Shown in pieces: positions 24,381-37,700 of a DNA stretch of 64,000 nucleotides. Source of the stretch: Membranipora membranacea (lineage: Eukaryota; Bryozoa; Gymnolaemata; Cheilostomatida; Membraniporidae). The stretch lies in contig OU612072.1 of the NCBI GenBank assembly GCA_914767715.1, positions 17,858,001-17,922,000 of the forward strand, given 5' to 3'. The translations under genes and the position numbers were made by a program. The notes under the pieces are model-generated. The model had not been told where the DNA came from, searched no databases, and saw nothing but the letters and a program-made list of their open reading frames with translations. Numbering within the stretch: the first letter of the stretch is position 1; each line of letters opens with the position of its first letter.

Positions 24381-24896
24381 TACAAAGGTATAATATGATT
24401 CCTCAGTACGAAATATGATAGTAGTCTGCACTATCTGGTTGCCGTTGTATGACTGACTGGTTTCTGGCTGAGTCATATTATTTATACCTTTGTATTCCAA
24501 CTATATGTAAAAATGGGAGTTGCCTTAATTTATGTGTGGTGGGGCAACTCCAAAGTAATATATGATGGCTATTAGAATTTGACTAATATTCAATATAGCA
24601 AATTTGCCCTCTCTCTTCAATCTATCACGCAAATGCATGTGTGATTTTAACTTATAATCTAACTGGGTATCGAGACTATAAATGGACAAAGGTATAATAT
24701 GATTCCTCAGAACGAAATATGATAGTAGATGTTTGCCGCTATGTGACTGACTGGTTTCTGGCTGAGTTATGTTATTTATACCTTTGTATTCCAACTACAT
24801 GTAAAAATTGAATTGCCTTCTTTTTTATGTGTGGTGGGGCAACTCCAAAGTAATATATGATGGCTATTGGAATTTGACTAATATTCAATATAACAA
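24381..24896. repeat. Duplicated AT-rich palindromic unit (two copies)
   Basis: Unit one (24381-24600) and unit two (24683-24896) share ACAAAGGTATAATATGATTC, the GACTGACTGGTTTCTGGCTG block and GGTGGGGCAACTCCAAAGTA in order. Within each unit the first block is the approximate complement of a later TTATACCTTTGTATTCCAAC segment, so each could fold back. Related GGACAACTCC pieces occur near 12105, 42210 and 54860. Confidence 0.75.
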
Positions 24897-25287
24897 TAGA
24901 TTCAGTAGCTTGTTGACATCAATTTGCTGTTTTGATTGTTGTTGATGTAGTATGGGGGCAAAATATAAACTAAATACTTATTAATATAATGATATAACAT
25001 TTATTATCAAGTCTATGGGGTAAAGTAACACTTATAACTATGTACATACTTTGCGTAATAGAAGGTTATTCCATATTCATTTATCCTAGACACTCCTGTT
25101 TTATCTAAATCTATTGATATTGCACAGTATGTTTACCACCCCTCTGCCTGCCTGTCCATCTCAGTCCATGCCTGTTGATGTTTGAGATTTAAATTTCTTT
25201 TTGGATGGACGATCTCAGTTTTATTTGCACAGACAGCAGTCAAGGATGGACACAAATGGACGATTAATTGTACACCTAAATTGGCGA

Positions 25288-25508
25288 TTGTGATTGGCAA
25301 AATGTCTTTGGCGAAATGTGATTGGCAAAATGTCAGTGACAAAATGTGATTGGCAAAATGTCTTTGGAAAAATGAAATTGGCAAAATTTCATTGGCAATA
25401 TGTGGTTTGGCGAAGTGAGATTGGCGAAATGTCTTTGGCAAAATGTGATTGGCGAGTTGTGATTGGCAAAAAAATTGCATTGGCATAATGTACAATGGCG
25501 AAATATTT
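25288..25508. repeat. Tandem array of a 13-14 bp unit, about 16 copies
   Basis: The unit is close to TTGGCAAAATGTGA with frequent single-base changes. The array opens several spurious frames on both strands. Not a CRISPR array, because repeats are contiguous without unique spacers. Confidence 0.92.
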
Positions 25509-26270
25509 GCCAACCGAGACAATATGAGCCCGTTGCATTACTCCCACACATACAAATCCTTTTCTGTCAACTAATACGTTACTGTAATCTATCACTGTGT
25601 TTTTAGGTAAATTTTGAGCTCAAGCTGAGTTGTCACCTCTTGGCTCGCTCTCAAAATAAGCATCCATCTCCATGGGTTGAGGTCGAGCTGAACTTCAAAA
25701 ACACCTGCCGCCAATCTGCAGCCTTTATTTAATGATAACCGCTCAGCACGCAGGCTCGCTTGGCTGCCCAGCGGAAACTGAACGTTGTGCTCAGCCTGAA
25801 ACGGGATGCAAACTTCCATTGACCAAACAGCCCAGAAATTTGCACAGGTCAATCTTATGGAAGCACAGTGAATTCTTGATGTGGACCTCAAGGCACAAAA
25901 CAAAATTTAAGATAACTAAAATAATGTTATACTTACCTTTATTGTAGTTTCATCAAGTGAGATTAGTAGTCATCTAGATGGGTATCAGTTCATTGGGTTA
26001 TCTGGCAGTTCACCCACAGAATGTGGTCTTAAGCCACCAGCTGATATTTAGTCTCATGTTATACAATTATCCCTAATGTTATCGATGTCGGTGAATGTCC
26101 GTGAACAAAGCTGGATATGTTGCAAAGATGATGTTCCTGCAACTAACACCGATTGAGGTTTATCATAAATGAGTAGTCAAGCTTTTAGCGCATCGTACTG
26201 TTGTATACGTCTAGTTATGGGTTATGTTGCAATATTCTCTTTCAAAAGGATTGTTACAATGCTGAAAACC

Positions 26271-26762
26271 GTAGACATAATAATAAACCTAGACAGGAAA
26301 CTATATGGAGCATTAGCATTGAGGCACTGAGGCAGTCAATTGTGGGCAACGTAAGGTCATTGGAAGGTGTAGAAGCAATGATGCTATCATTGATTCACTG
26401 TCCAAAATCCAGGTTTATTGTCGATAACTCGATCAATCTTGATCGGATTTTGAGTTTGAAAATTACAATAGAGTCAGCAGCTTGTCCTGAGCAGCTTGAT
26501 ACTAGTTTAAGGCAAATATATTTTTTGACGAAGAAACAGCATCAAGTTGAAAACAAGATGCTGCTGATTGTGAAGCAATTTTCAAATCGAAAATCCGATC
26601 AAAATTGATCGAGCTATGAACCAAAAACCTTGATTATGGACAGTAAATCAATGATAGCATCATTGCTTCTACACCTTCCAATGACCTTACGTTGCCCCAC
26701 TATTGAGTGCCTCACTTCAGCTGTATATAGTGTCCTGTCTAGGTTTATTATTAAGTCTATGC
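26271..26762. mobile_element. Large foldback element, about 490 bp
   Basis: The left arm (26271 to about 26515) and the right arm (about 26525 to 26762) are near-complements of about 240 bp each, marked by AATAAACCTAGACAGGA on the outside and GTCATTGGAAGGTGTAGAAG in the middle. Two opposite-facing reading stretches across it are produced by the symmetry. There is no transposase. It is probably a MITE or other non-autonomous DNA transposon. Confidence 0.88.
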
Positions 26763-27735
26763 TGAAAACTGATGCCTCTTTACAAAAAAAAACAAATCAA
26801 ATTTCACAAGGTTTATATAAACTTGCAGCTATCAAGTATCCTCGCAACCATGTACATTTACACGATTCAAAGGAAATGTTGATTTCTTTCTTTGAACTCT
26901 ACATTATATTCGATTTGAATGCAAAATCAAGGAATGAAATTTCGACTTTGCTAACAAATAGAATAAGATTAGGATTTGATTATTTGTTATTTATATATGT
27001 GTATCATGTAAGCCCTCAACACCTGAGTTCACATTATGAGAAAGTTTGGCAAAACATATCAATGTTTTAAATTCTTTGCGAGTAGAAGTTGACAAGTACC
27101 CCTATATCGTAGGGTAAGACCAGATATTTAGCTAGTTATACCCTACGATACCAGATGACGCTACACCCACCACACGCAATTATATTCTTCAAATTTCTCC
27201 TGGGTCACACATCCTTCGACGGCTTTCGTGTTGCAGGCTAACTGGATCAATGTTCATCTGTTCTAACCTGGCAAGTATCCTGCCTGCTAAACCCTACATG
27301 TGCTGTTGGTTGGTACGATACATGACACTTTTTTGTGATTGTTGTAGTATCAAGCATTTTCATTTTTGCAACACCTCTCTCTCATTTTTCCTAGCCGTAA
27401 CCATGCAGAACAGGACTAAAAATAGAATAGGTCCACTATGGGCTTTCAGTGATATGAAGGGTACCTACTAACTATATTTTGGAGTGAAGTCTTTTGCTGG
27501 CTTTGCGTCTGTGACAATCAGTTAGGTATCAGGAAAGCATTATCACAGTTTAAATGGTAAAATTTCACTTGTCGGGGAGGGTGTACAAGCCAACCATTAT
27601 TTCATGAAAACTTGCGTTATCCCATAAACATATAAATACTTTATGTATATGTCAGGTGGTCAAGTAGGTTAAGATTGGTGCCAGAATTATATGTTTTTGT
27701 TTTTATATTTGAGCTCTTACATGGACATTTTATTA

Positions 27736-27954
27736 GGTCCTGTGACATGCTATAGAGAAGAAATTAGTGCTATCCAAGGTTTGAATTCCAACAAATGTAT
27801 GATCAGCTGCAACGGCACAACTGATTTCTTGAATATGTCTGGTTAGGTGGGCCTGGGGTGATGGCTGGCTATCTACCAGTTTGGTACCAACATTAATAAA
27901 ACATGGATCGAAGGGACAACAAGGTTCCACTGTTTTACACCGGTTGCCACACAA
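27736..27954 (-). other. Unrecognised open stretch with stop and adjacent AATAAA
   Basis: Minus-strand reading of about 72 codons, rich in cysteine at its start (RCKTVEPCCPFDPC) and ending CHRT then TAA. An AATAAA begins inside the stop codon (minus strand, 27732-27737). The composition looks protein-like, but I know no family and see no clear acceptor or partner exon. It could be the last exon of a gene, a transposon remnant or chance. Confidence 0.2.
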
Positions 27955-28737
27955 TTAGCTATCATAACAATCTGGGTTTAATGTCTTCTCAGGGAATCTT
28001 GACTGCTCCTCTCGACAGAAACACAGTACAAGCTATGTTAGGTTAGCAAAGTCGTCTAAGAGTCTCTAGCAAAAGAGTCACTAGAAAATTAGCATGCAGC
28101 AGCAAAAAAGGGGATTACTTATTTTTATATCTTTCTCTTCTAATAAATAATGATGAGGCAACTCAAAGATTAAAAGTGTATTCGGGAATCTATGGCTCTT
28201 TGTTACACATTGGGCGAGACACTATGTGTTTACTATGAGACATTTGTAAAAGTCTTGTAAAAACTGTAATACATTAAAACCAAGACCAGCATTTATAATT
28301 GATACGATAAAAGTGATCAGATAAACAGTGTATAAATATATGAATGTTATCAGGGCACAAAGACAAGAAAAAGGCTCAAAGAATACGAAGTCTTCCACTT
28401 CGACGGAAGCAGACCATCCACATTGATATTATGTGATACTAATACGAAACACTGTCAACATTAGCTATGAGGGATAACCATTTTATCTGGAATACTGTAG
28501 AAGCTCTGCTCACATTAATGAAGCGTAGTGACATTGATAGTAGATTTACTATCACTATGGGCCTAGATGGCTTTATAGAGGGGATATACAGTAAGAAATT
28601 TGTTTTAGCAACTCAGATAATTTGTATGCGGATGATTTATATTATGATAATATCATGTTTTGAAGGAAACTAATCTCATACTTTATAATTCAGCTCCTAA
28701 GGCTACGGTTGGAATTTAGTGTGGGAAGTAAGTTTTA

Positions 28738-31700
28738 CTAAGGTGGGGTTACAATCACCTGCCCGTCCCTAACCTCAAATCTACTAGAAATATTATGGCT
28801 ATAGCCTGAGTTCCAGTCTCTATTAAAGACTTTATGCAGCTGATCGCGGATGGTTCCTTCTACGTCCCGACTTGCGGTTTGGTTGAATATCATTCCTACT
28901 CCAGCAGTAGAGATGAAATAGTCCCCAGACCAGTTAGATGTCCCTGTAATGACAATAGGACTGGTTACAAGATTCCTCCAAATTACAAACAGTACAAAGG
29001 TATATAAGCCTTTCAGGCAAACATTTGATTGTATCCGTACAAAGGCCGTCATTGGGAGCAAGAACTTGGGGTATGAAACTAGTTTTGTTCTCTACAGCTT
29101 AGCGATCGAAGATTAATGGAGATTCTCTCTCCAGATGACACTAACCTTGTAGATTTCCGCCTCAACATCATACCTCCAATACTGTGACCAAAACCTGATA
29201 CAACCATCTAACAGAACTAATACAATCCCGCAAAGTATCAAAGTTTTAAACAGTGTCAATAAGACAATCTTATAACAGAGACTTTTCAGTCACATAAATT
29301 GTAATATGTCTATGACGTAATTACCAAAAATAAAACAACTTCAGGACATCTGTACTCACCTATATACGCGATGTGATCTGTCACCATATACTTGTTGTGA
29401 TTCACTCGCGCATACGGTATTCTAGTCTGATTTCCGACTGACGGTACCACAAATGCTTTCTGAAAGAATAAAATTTCTTGTTAAAATTAGTGTGAATACT
29501 TTTTAGTCGGAGGGAAAACTGTGGAAGGATAGGTCTGAAAATCATCATCTTCTATAAAATATGCTGACTTGTCGTATGAACCAACAGATGGCCAATCAGC
29601 TTCAATATTCCAGGCTAAAGACTAACTCCCTCATCAGTGTTGTTTCATAGCCATATAGCATTCCACATCTCAAGGAATGGACAGAGAAATACTGCAATCG
29701 TTGTGCACTCAGTTTGTATATGGGTCGGAGCACACCTTGGGGCCGAACAAACCCAAGTAGTCATCGAATTGCAGTGGGGTTCAAAATCAAGACCTTCATA
29801 ACCTACGCACTAAGGACCTGGTTTTCCAGCCAACTGAGCTATGGCCTATGCTATTGACGCTTTACATGTGCCCCTCTTAGGCAGATGAGCTATCTCCCCT
29901 ATGTATGGAAGTATAAAATCAAATCATTTCTACAATTTCCAAAATCATGATGCTCTTATAGGTAACTGTGTCACTTCCATATAAAAACCCTGACCAGCTT
30001 CACTTCAGATCCCTGCCCACGGTTTCTTATTTACCCATAGAGTGATAAAATATATAGATATATATAAAATATGTATTATATATATATATACATATGTATT
30101 ATATATATTTAATACATACTTATATATTTATAGTAAAAAATACATAGATAGATAAATATATATAATAACTAGAAGAACTCACCACAGTGATACCATCTAG
30201 CTGATCCAGAGATCTGAGATAAGTCAGCATCTTGAGGTTAGTATTCGCTCCGATCGATGCTAACAGCTTCACATCAACATTCCTCTCAAACGCTGCTCGC
30301 CTCAAGTTGTCATCTAAATCAGGCCAGTATCTAAACAACAAACATCTAAATCAGTCCAGTATCTAAACAAAACAAACAGTGGCTATAAAATATCTCTCCT
30401 GTGTAGCAAAGCAATCTGCTACGAAGTGAGTGTGCTCTGAAATTAACAAGACATACCATGACGCCAATGTGTACATAAAGATTTACACAATATACATTGC
30501 ACTACCTTATCTTAAAGTAGCAGACAACCACAAACGTTATATTTTGATATTTGATCGATATTGATGTACTCCTTCTAAATTTGAATGTTATAAAAAATAT
30601 CAAATTAGAAAATTTAAGTTATTTTTATTGCAAACGGTCTTCCACCATTTTGTTTCAGTAACAGGCATACCCAATATGATTGGCCAAATGTTAATACTCT
30701 CGAAATAAATATATTGCTGGAAAAAGTTGATGATGAAAAGTATTTGTTTCTGGAATTGAAGCAGTTACTTTTTGTCTTCTAAATACACGATCAGTCATGT
30801 CAATTGAATAATCTGCTTCAAAAACAATATTTTTGCCTTCAATAAAAAAATTACGCTTTTCTGTGAGATCAGAAACAAAACATAGCTTCCCAATTTAATT
30901 CAGTTTTTTGCAGCCATTGGGGTTTAGGGGCAGCTGACTGCCCTGTGGTGCAGAACCAGAGCTTATACCTAGGATTTTTATTGTAACGTATGCTGCCTAT
31001 CTGTGAAGGAAAATTATAAGTGGGTTTATATCTAGTGGTGCCAGGGTTGTATGCTACTTTTAAGGGATTCCTGTTCATATGTTGCATCTAAATGAAGTAT
31101 GTAGTAGATACCACCCTACACCTGTGTGTTTTTATTGAATTACTTTTTCTATATGTATGTTAATGTGTGTGAGGTCAACAATTTACTTTTAATTCACTTT
31201 AACCATAAACTTTTAGAAACCCTTATTCCTTGACTTTTTGCACAAAATACAAGAACACATCATAACCATCCAATTCAGCTAGCATCAGTCCTGATTGGTC
31301 CAAAAGTCCAACTCGTAAATAAACCTGCTAAAGTGTAGACTGTTTAAACCATTTAGAGAATAAAGAACTAGTTAAAGTGTTTTTTTCTTGAGTGGAGTTA
31401 GGAAATAATTTTCTCACGACTGCTCTCCATCAAAACCTTTTGGTATAAAATCATTCAAAGGACACATATGCAGATCTAATGACACACAAGCCAGGATGAT
31501 AATGTTGTCATAAAAAAATCAGTACAGAAATGCGTAGGTGTGTTACATGTGTAAGAATAACCAGGGCTTTCAACTTAATATACAAGTGACCAAGATAGCC
31601 AGTTTTAAATGAAATGATCAAATAGGGGTTTCCTCTACAGGATATTATGACGGCATTTATATAAAACCTTATAGGTTCAATATAAATTTCACCAGGGAAC

Positions 31701-34700
31701 ATTTGATTAACTTCATTTGAAACCCATGCATTAATACTCAAGCATTCAAAATAACACAACATGAGGCTCTCTGTAATACAAACTAAAGCTGCAGTAACAT
31801 ACAGATGCATGGCTAACATAAAACCGCACAGCAAACATGTGGCCTTGCCAAGGTCGTGTCAAGGTTGTGTCAAGGTTGTTAGCACCCTGAAGGAGTACAC
31901 AACAACCCTGTTTATAAGGAGCGGGCGAGTTTGCTTTTAGGCTGTAGGCTGCATGTATTTGCTAACAGATGTTTCACGGCAAAGGACTGCAACCAAATTC
32001 TGATCACCAATGCTGGGCTTGTGAACAAAAAGCTGGTGACATTTTGTGAACTAAACAAAACATACATTAGGAGTTTCTCACCTATATGCCTCTTCACTGT
32101 TGATAAGAAATATTACACTGATGATTCGGGAGGGTATCATGTAGACCTACCTTATCTGTGATTTGCACACATATGTCTCGGATAGGGTCAAGAAATTTCA
32201 GGGTCAATCACAGACCGAAGCAATGAAGGAAATTGCCCCCCCCCCCTGCTCATCTATCTATTGTTGGGTGTGTACTGTACAAGCCCAACAAGCTACCATT
32301 TCCGTTTATTCATTGATTTCTTTTTCCACATTAGTAAAAAATTTAATGTTTTCAGTGTCAGACGACATCGTACACTTGTAGATGAATTCATTCATTAACC
32401 TCGGTTGAGAAATTCAGCCATTACAGTTCTCAAAGTAGTTAGAAGTAGCAGATTACTGGGCTTATATAATTAAACAGAAGGACTTCAATTTTTCTCACAG
32501 TAGAAATCGTTAATAACTACAGCTTTACCAGCTGTCTGACTATAGACTGCTTCGGCCTGGGAATAATCTTTAAATTATGGCAAATAAGACATATATAGGT
32601 GGTGACAAGAGGCCGACCCGCGAAAGGGTTTGTACTAGGCACAACATATCTCAGAGGTGATGTCTGCCTGCTTATTCTCATAAAAAAGAACTGAAAAAGA
32701 AGGGCAGATAAATGGGGCTCTTTCCTGTCTCTCATGAACTGCTATTCCAACAACAAGAATTCTTTCATCGTAAAATATGCTGATATCTTGTTAAGATGTG
32801 TTTTCCCTTATTATCAGTAACATATGTGCTCCCAAAAATGTGAGAAGGTACAACAACCCTTGAAAATCATTATTATGATACATATAAGAAATTGTGATCT
32901 AATTTCCTCTATATATCTATAATGGAGGGATACTTTGGTATAAATACATACTCATTATCTTTCATATACAGAGTAGTCGGGAAGTAATCCATAACTGCCA
33001 CATTTATATACCGAGACGCGTCATCCATAACTGATTTTATAGCCTGTAAATCTACATCGCGAGAGGGCGTGGCCAGCTGCTGAGGGGAACTCTGAAATTT
33101 ATAGGAGAAAAATCTAATACAGGGAACTGAAAGTTATACAGACAAGAATGCACAGGCTTTGATTTCAGGTGTATGTTGTATCATGCAAGCTTATATGGTT
33201 ATAAATGTCAATGGATACACATGTAGATGTATCCAGTTGATGTGAGAAATCCAGAAAATTACATAAAGTGAAGGTCAATTTTTCTATTATTATTTGTGAG
33301 ATCAACATTGTTTGATATTTCGTATGATCTTGATTCCAAGTTTTAGAGTGATTCCAGTGTTTGGTAGACAACACTGAGTGATACTTGAATCAGCAAAATA
33401 TACTGGAATGATATGAAGCTGTGAGGGCTTGAACATGTTATAAGGAAGGAGTACTGGCGCCCGCCCCGATCACCTCTCTATTCACAGTGCAAAGAAGGAA
33501 ATTTTAATCAAGGCAGGCACAGTCTCAGATTTACAGACTCTGACATGATGCTGGTATACTGCTGCAGTATGATTAGCCAATGTGTTGGCTCTGATTGGCT
33601 GATGGGTGGGAATGAGCCAATGTCAAGTCAGATGGTACTTTCCTATATATGATATACATATAATGTACATATAACATACTTTTTAGGGAGTGTTAAATAA
33701 TGCAATTTCAGTTTCATCAGATCTCAATAGGTGCTTTCTGTGACCAGGGAGATTCTCCCTGCTGTGACACTGACCTAGCATTGGCTCTCTGTCTCAGCCA
33801 ATCAAGACAGAGACAACACATTGGCTACAGTATATGATGTCATCAGACAGATATGATATAATACAGGTACTGACTTACAGACAGAGAGACCCGAGCAGTC
33901 TCGTTATCAGCTATCTCCAGCTCTAGTGGATGACTCATGTTATAAAAAGTATCCATGTCTTCAGGCCAATGTGAGGGTATAGTAGAGTTGTCCGTTCCTA
34001 ACTGCCAGTACATATCAAATATCGTATGTAGGTCAGACACGAGGGGACAATTACAGTCATGTGTTAGAACTCCCATCTCCTTCACCTGAAAATTGAAAAT
34101 CATACTGTTTGATATTAAGGAATGAAAAGGAGAATATGAAAGATAAAAGAACTGTGATAAATATTTAGTATGCTCTGCAGAATCACAAATGGTTCTTTTT
34201 GTCAGAAAGTATGAAGCGTCTATTGACAAGCTTCTATCCTTCCCAAAGCAACAAACTAAGTTTTTCAAGAGACATGCTAGGTTAGAGAGAGAGTGAGGGA
34301 GTTTTCTGAACTAGGAGTGTAAGATTTTACCATATCAGGGTGTTCCAAATGACCAGTCTACTTTCTAAGAAACTATTATTTATTTATTGTCTACCGTTCT
34401 AAGGCACCTCACTCTACAGTACCTGAGTAAGAGATCTCCAGTCCATGTTAGCAGACCCCAAATAGAAACTCTTCATATCTGAGATTATAAACTTTGTGTG
34501 CAGGATTCCAGATCCGAGTAATCGCTCCATGTCTACCACCCGAACATCAGCCCCTAGAAAACAGGCAACAAACTCAAGCTATGTCAAGTGATCACTGTTG
34601 AGGCGTCACTGTTGAGGCGTCACTGTTGAGGCTTCACTGTTGAGGCGTCACTGCTGGCTTTCACAAACCAAGGGATAATGAGTAACAAGAGTAAAAGCTA

Positions 34701-37700
34701 ACCTGAGCGCTTTAGATCATCAATTTCTGGTTTCTTGTCGTGACCTTCAAATGTACTCACAGCTATTCTAACATCAACATTTCTCTTCTCTATGGCTTTC
34801 TTCAGCTCACTGTATATATCATCACCCTGTACACAACAAAACAATCACTTATATGTGTATGTACATGAAGTGTACACGATACACGCAAATCTCAGTTTAC
34901 GGATCAGGTTTACAGTTGCACGATAATCTGTTTTGTAATAATATTACCATTCTGAACTTTTGCCGAGCAGATGCTGCTTTGGGACAGTATTATGAAACTG
35001 TAACTTACAACTATTGTAGTGTTAATGTTAGTACTAGTGCTGATTGACATGACATAGCAATTTACTTCTGGTAATTGGACTTCAACTTGACCATAACAGT
35101 ACATGTACACTGTGTCCTTGTTCAATACTGAAACTACTGTGACATTACTATGACATCACTATGACACTGCACTGTTACTGCACTGTTACTGCACTGCTAA
35201 TTTACTGTTAATTTACAGTAACTGCACTGATAACGCACAGTAATGTGATTTACTTCTTACATCTTGAGAGGAGGGGAAAACTTCACTCGTATCAGGCGTA
35301 TCCTTCATCCTCAGAGTCCAGTACATTGATGATATGTACAAGCTCTGATTAGCCTCAGATATCAGTGTTTTATAGGCAGAATATGTGGTAGGGTGAGATG
35401 GTGCCCCTGAGTTATATGTGAGATTCTCTGGTATACTCTCCACTAAAGATATGCTACAAGAAATATAGAATAAAGTGATACTTATATTTAGACTTCACCA
35501 ATCTACCCATTCATCTTAGACCAAAAGCATTCCGTTCTTCGTCTGACTGTTCATTCACAAAAACATTTCGTTGTATTTAATGATTCTGGATGCACGCTTG
35601 ATAGATTCAGATTATGGCTGCAAATTTTTTGGATATGAGTGCCCATTGACTGACCTGCACTTATGATCACATGTGTAAGGTATGATATTGATCCCCGGGT
35701 GTTCTACTGGTGTGTTATTTATAATAAATAACATGATAACCAGAGCTAGTATTATACCGAGCACTATCACTGGAAATATGGCACCTGTAAAAATAAACTC
35801 AAGAATAAACAAGCAGGTCAGATACAGCTGGGAGATTGAATCATTTGCAGCAGTGGACTAGTTCATTGTTTGCAGCATTAATTTTTGTAGAATTAAAAAA
35901 ACCGCTCAAATATATACCACGTAGAAATCAGCCATGGAGTTGAGATTGCTATGTTCGAGTGGGGAGATAACTCTTTGTTTGCTGCAGCTTTAAAAGCGCA
36001 TGTCGGATACAGTAGATGTGAAAAAAGAGAAAATTTTATATAATTCGATGGTCATGTTACATAGCAGCTGTAACAAACTTGATTCCCGGGGATTTTAATT
36101 CATTGTTAGCAGCATAAGAGTCCATGTTGAGCTGATTGATGTGTTAATCTATGATGGCAGGCCCGTAGCTTCACCCATGACACAAAGGCCTAGCGGTAAG
36201 TTACCATCGTGTTGAGGCAAGTACTAGGATAACCTTGACCTGTGACCTTGAAGCATAACTAAATATAACTCTGCACTACGCACTCACTGACCAACTCAAC
36301 CATATATATAAATAATTCAGCTCTTAGGGGCCTCCGGCGATAAAAAAACACGAACCTCTTAACTGTTCATTCTCAAGAGTGTCAAGTGGGGGCAAAAGTC
36401 CTCAGAGGGGTTTGTTTTGTTTAGATGCTTGTTTATATAAATGTAGGATTTGTGTCCCTTTTGTATTCATGTAAACTGTATAAATATCTAAATGAAGCGA
36501 AAGACCAGCCCTCACACAGCCTTCTTAATACTTATGATAATCGGTAAGATGGGGAGGGGGTTACTCTCACACTCCACCCCTGTTTTGCAGGTCAGTAAAT
36601 CTGTCTGTCTCAACTGATTCCAACATGAGTGAGCCTTGTCACGCGGCTACGTTTTTGTTTTGGGAGAATTCCCGAAACAAAAATTAGCTGTGTGATAAAG
36701 CTAAACATGAATAATATCCAAACTTTTGATCATTTGACAAGTTGTTATAATAGTGTCCTTGAGCAGCTGTTCCTGGAGAGTTTGAGGCTTTCACTGTTGC
36801 AGATTCGAAATATTCAAACCCAGTGGGAATAATTGCAAATCAAATACATGTGGCAGTAACAGGAGGGCAATTTATGTGGAGGCTTCCTTCTTTGAGCGGA
36901 TTATAACCACCTCTCAGGCACAACTTGTCTGGAAAACAGAGGCAGTGCAAAGTTGACAATTTTAATATTTATATTTATCCCTAAAATGAGTAAACCGAGG
37001 GGGAAACAGTGTAATAATACCCAGGTTTAGATGCTAAGCAGACATAGACGAGGCTTCATTATCGCCCGTACACTGAGGTGACATAAAAGTCAATAGCCAA
37101 GATAAAAATATAAGTTCTATATATCAGCGCCTCCCGTGAGAGTAGTCAGTAAAATGCCATGTTATTTATTTAGATAATACTGGTATGAGGTAATATGTGG
37201 GTTTTACCTGGGGAAACGCGCTGACCTATATAACTATGATTCAGTCATTATAATGGTTAGCCTGTCTTGACAAGCTTTGTTAGGTTTGGGGGGAGGGGAC
37301 CCACCGAACGCTCCACCCCCCAACCGAACAAAGCTTGTCAAGACAAGTTATATCTATCTGGGATTTCACCTGTGTTCTCTACTATAGAGGAATGAAGAAC
37401 CCAAACAACCCGATCAATGATCAACAACTGATCAATGATCAACAACCCGATCAATGATCAACAACCCGATCAATGATCAACAAACCGATCAATGATGACT
37501 GAATTTTGTAAATAAGCGGTTAGAGTCTGCTCTCTCCTTATATCTAATTATCATATTTTGTTTTTGAGTTTCATCATATTTTTGTTTTATAAATTGCAGA
37601 GTGTTTTGATTATGACATTTATGGTTACGAGATGTTCCTGAACAAGACTACACTCAGATTTTGTTGTTTCAGCTTTGGCCGTTACTCAAACCGGAAACAG

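Larger units (their letters stand above)
20959..28737. other. Repeat-rich block between two minus-strand genes
   Basis: No complete gene seen. Left to right: AAAT-type simple repeats (20960-21065), a perfect 36-bp palindrome (21208-21243), a duplicated segment (about 21296-21675), a LINE split by a second LINE (21740-23990), a duplicated AT-rich unit (24381-24896), a 14-bp tandem array (25288-25508), and a large foldback (26271-26762). At 24043-24126, a GTGAGC donor on the minus strand follows a short open stretch that might be an untranslated exon. The open stretch at 27736-27954 (-) is described separately. Confidence 0.6.

Noticed and set aside
26201-27070. Two plus-strand proteins of 135 and 146 residues
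   Set aside because: Most of their length lies in complementary arms of one foldback, so they are symmetry artefacts.
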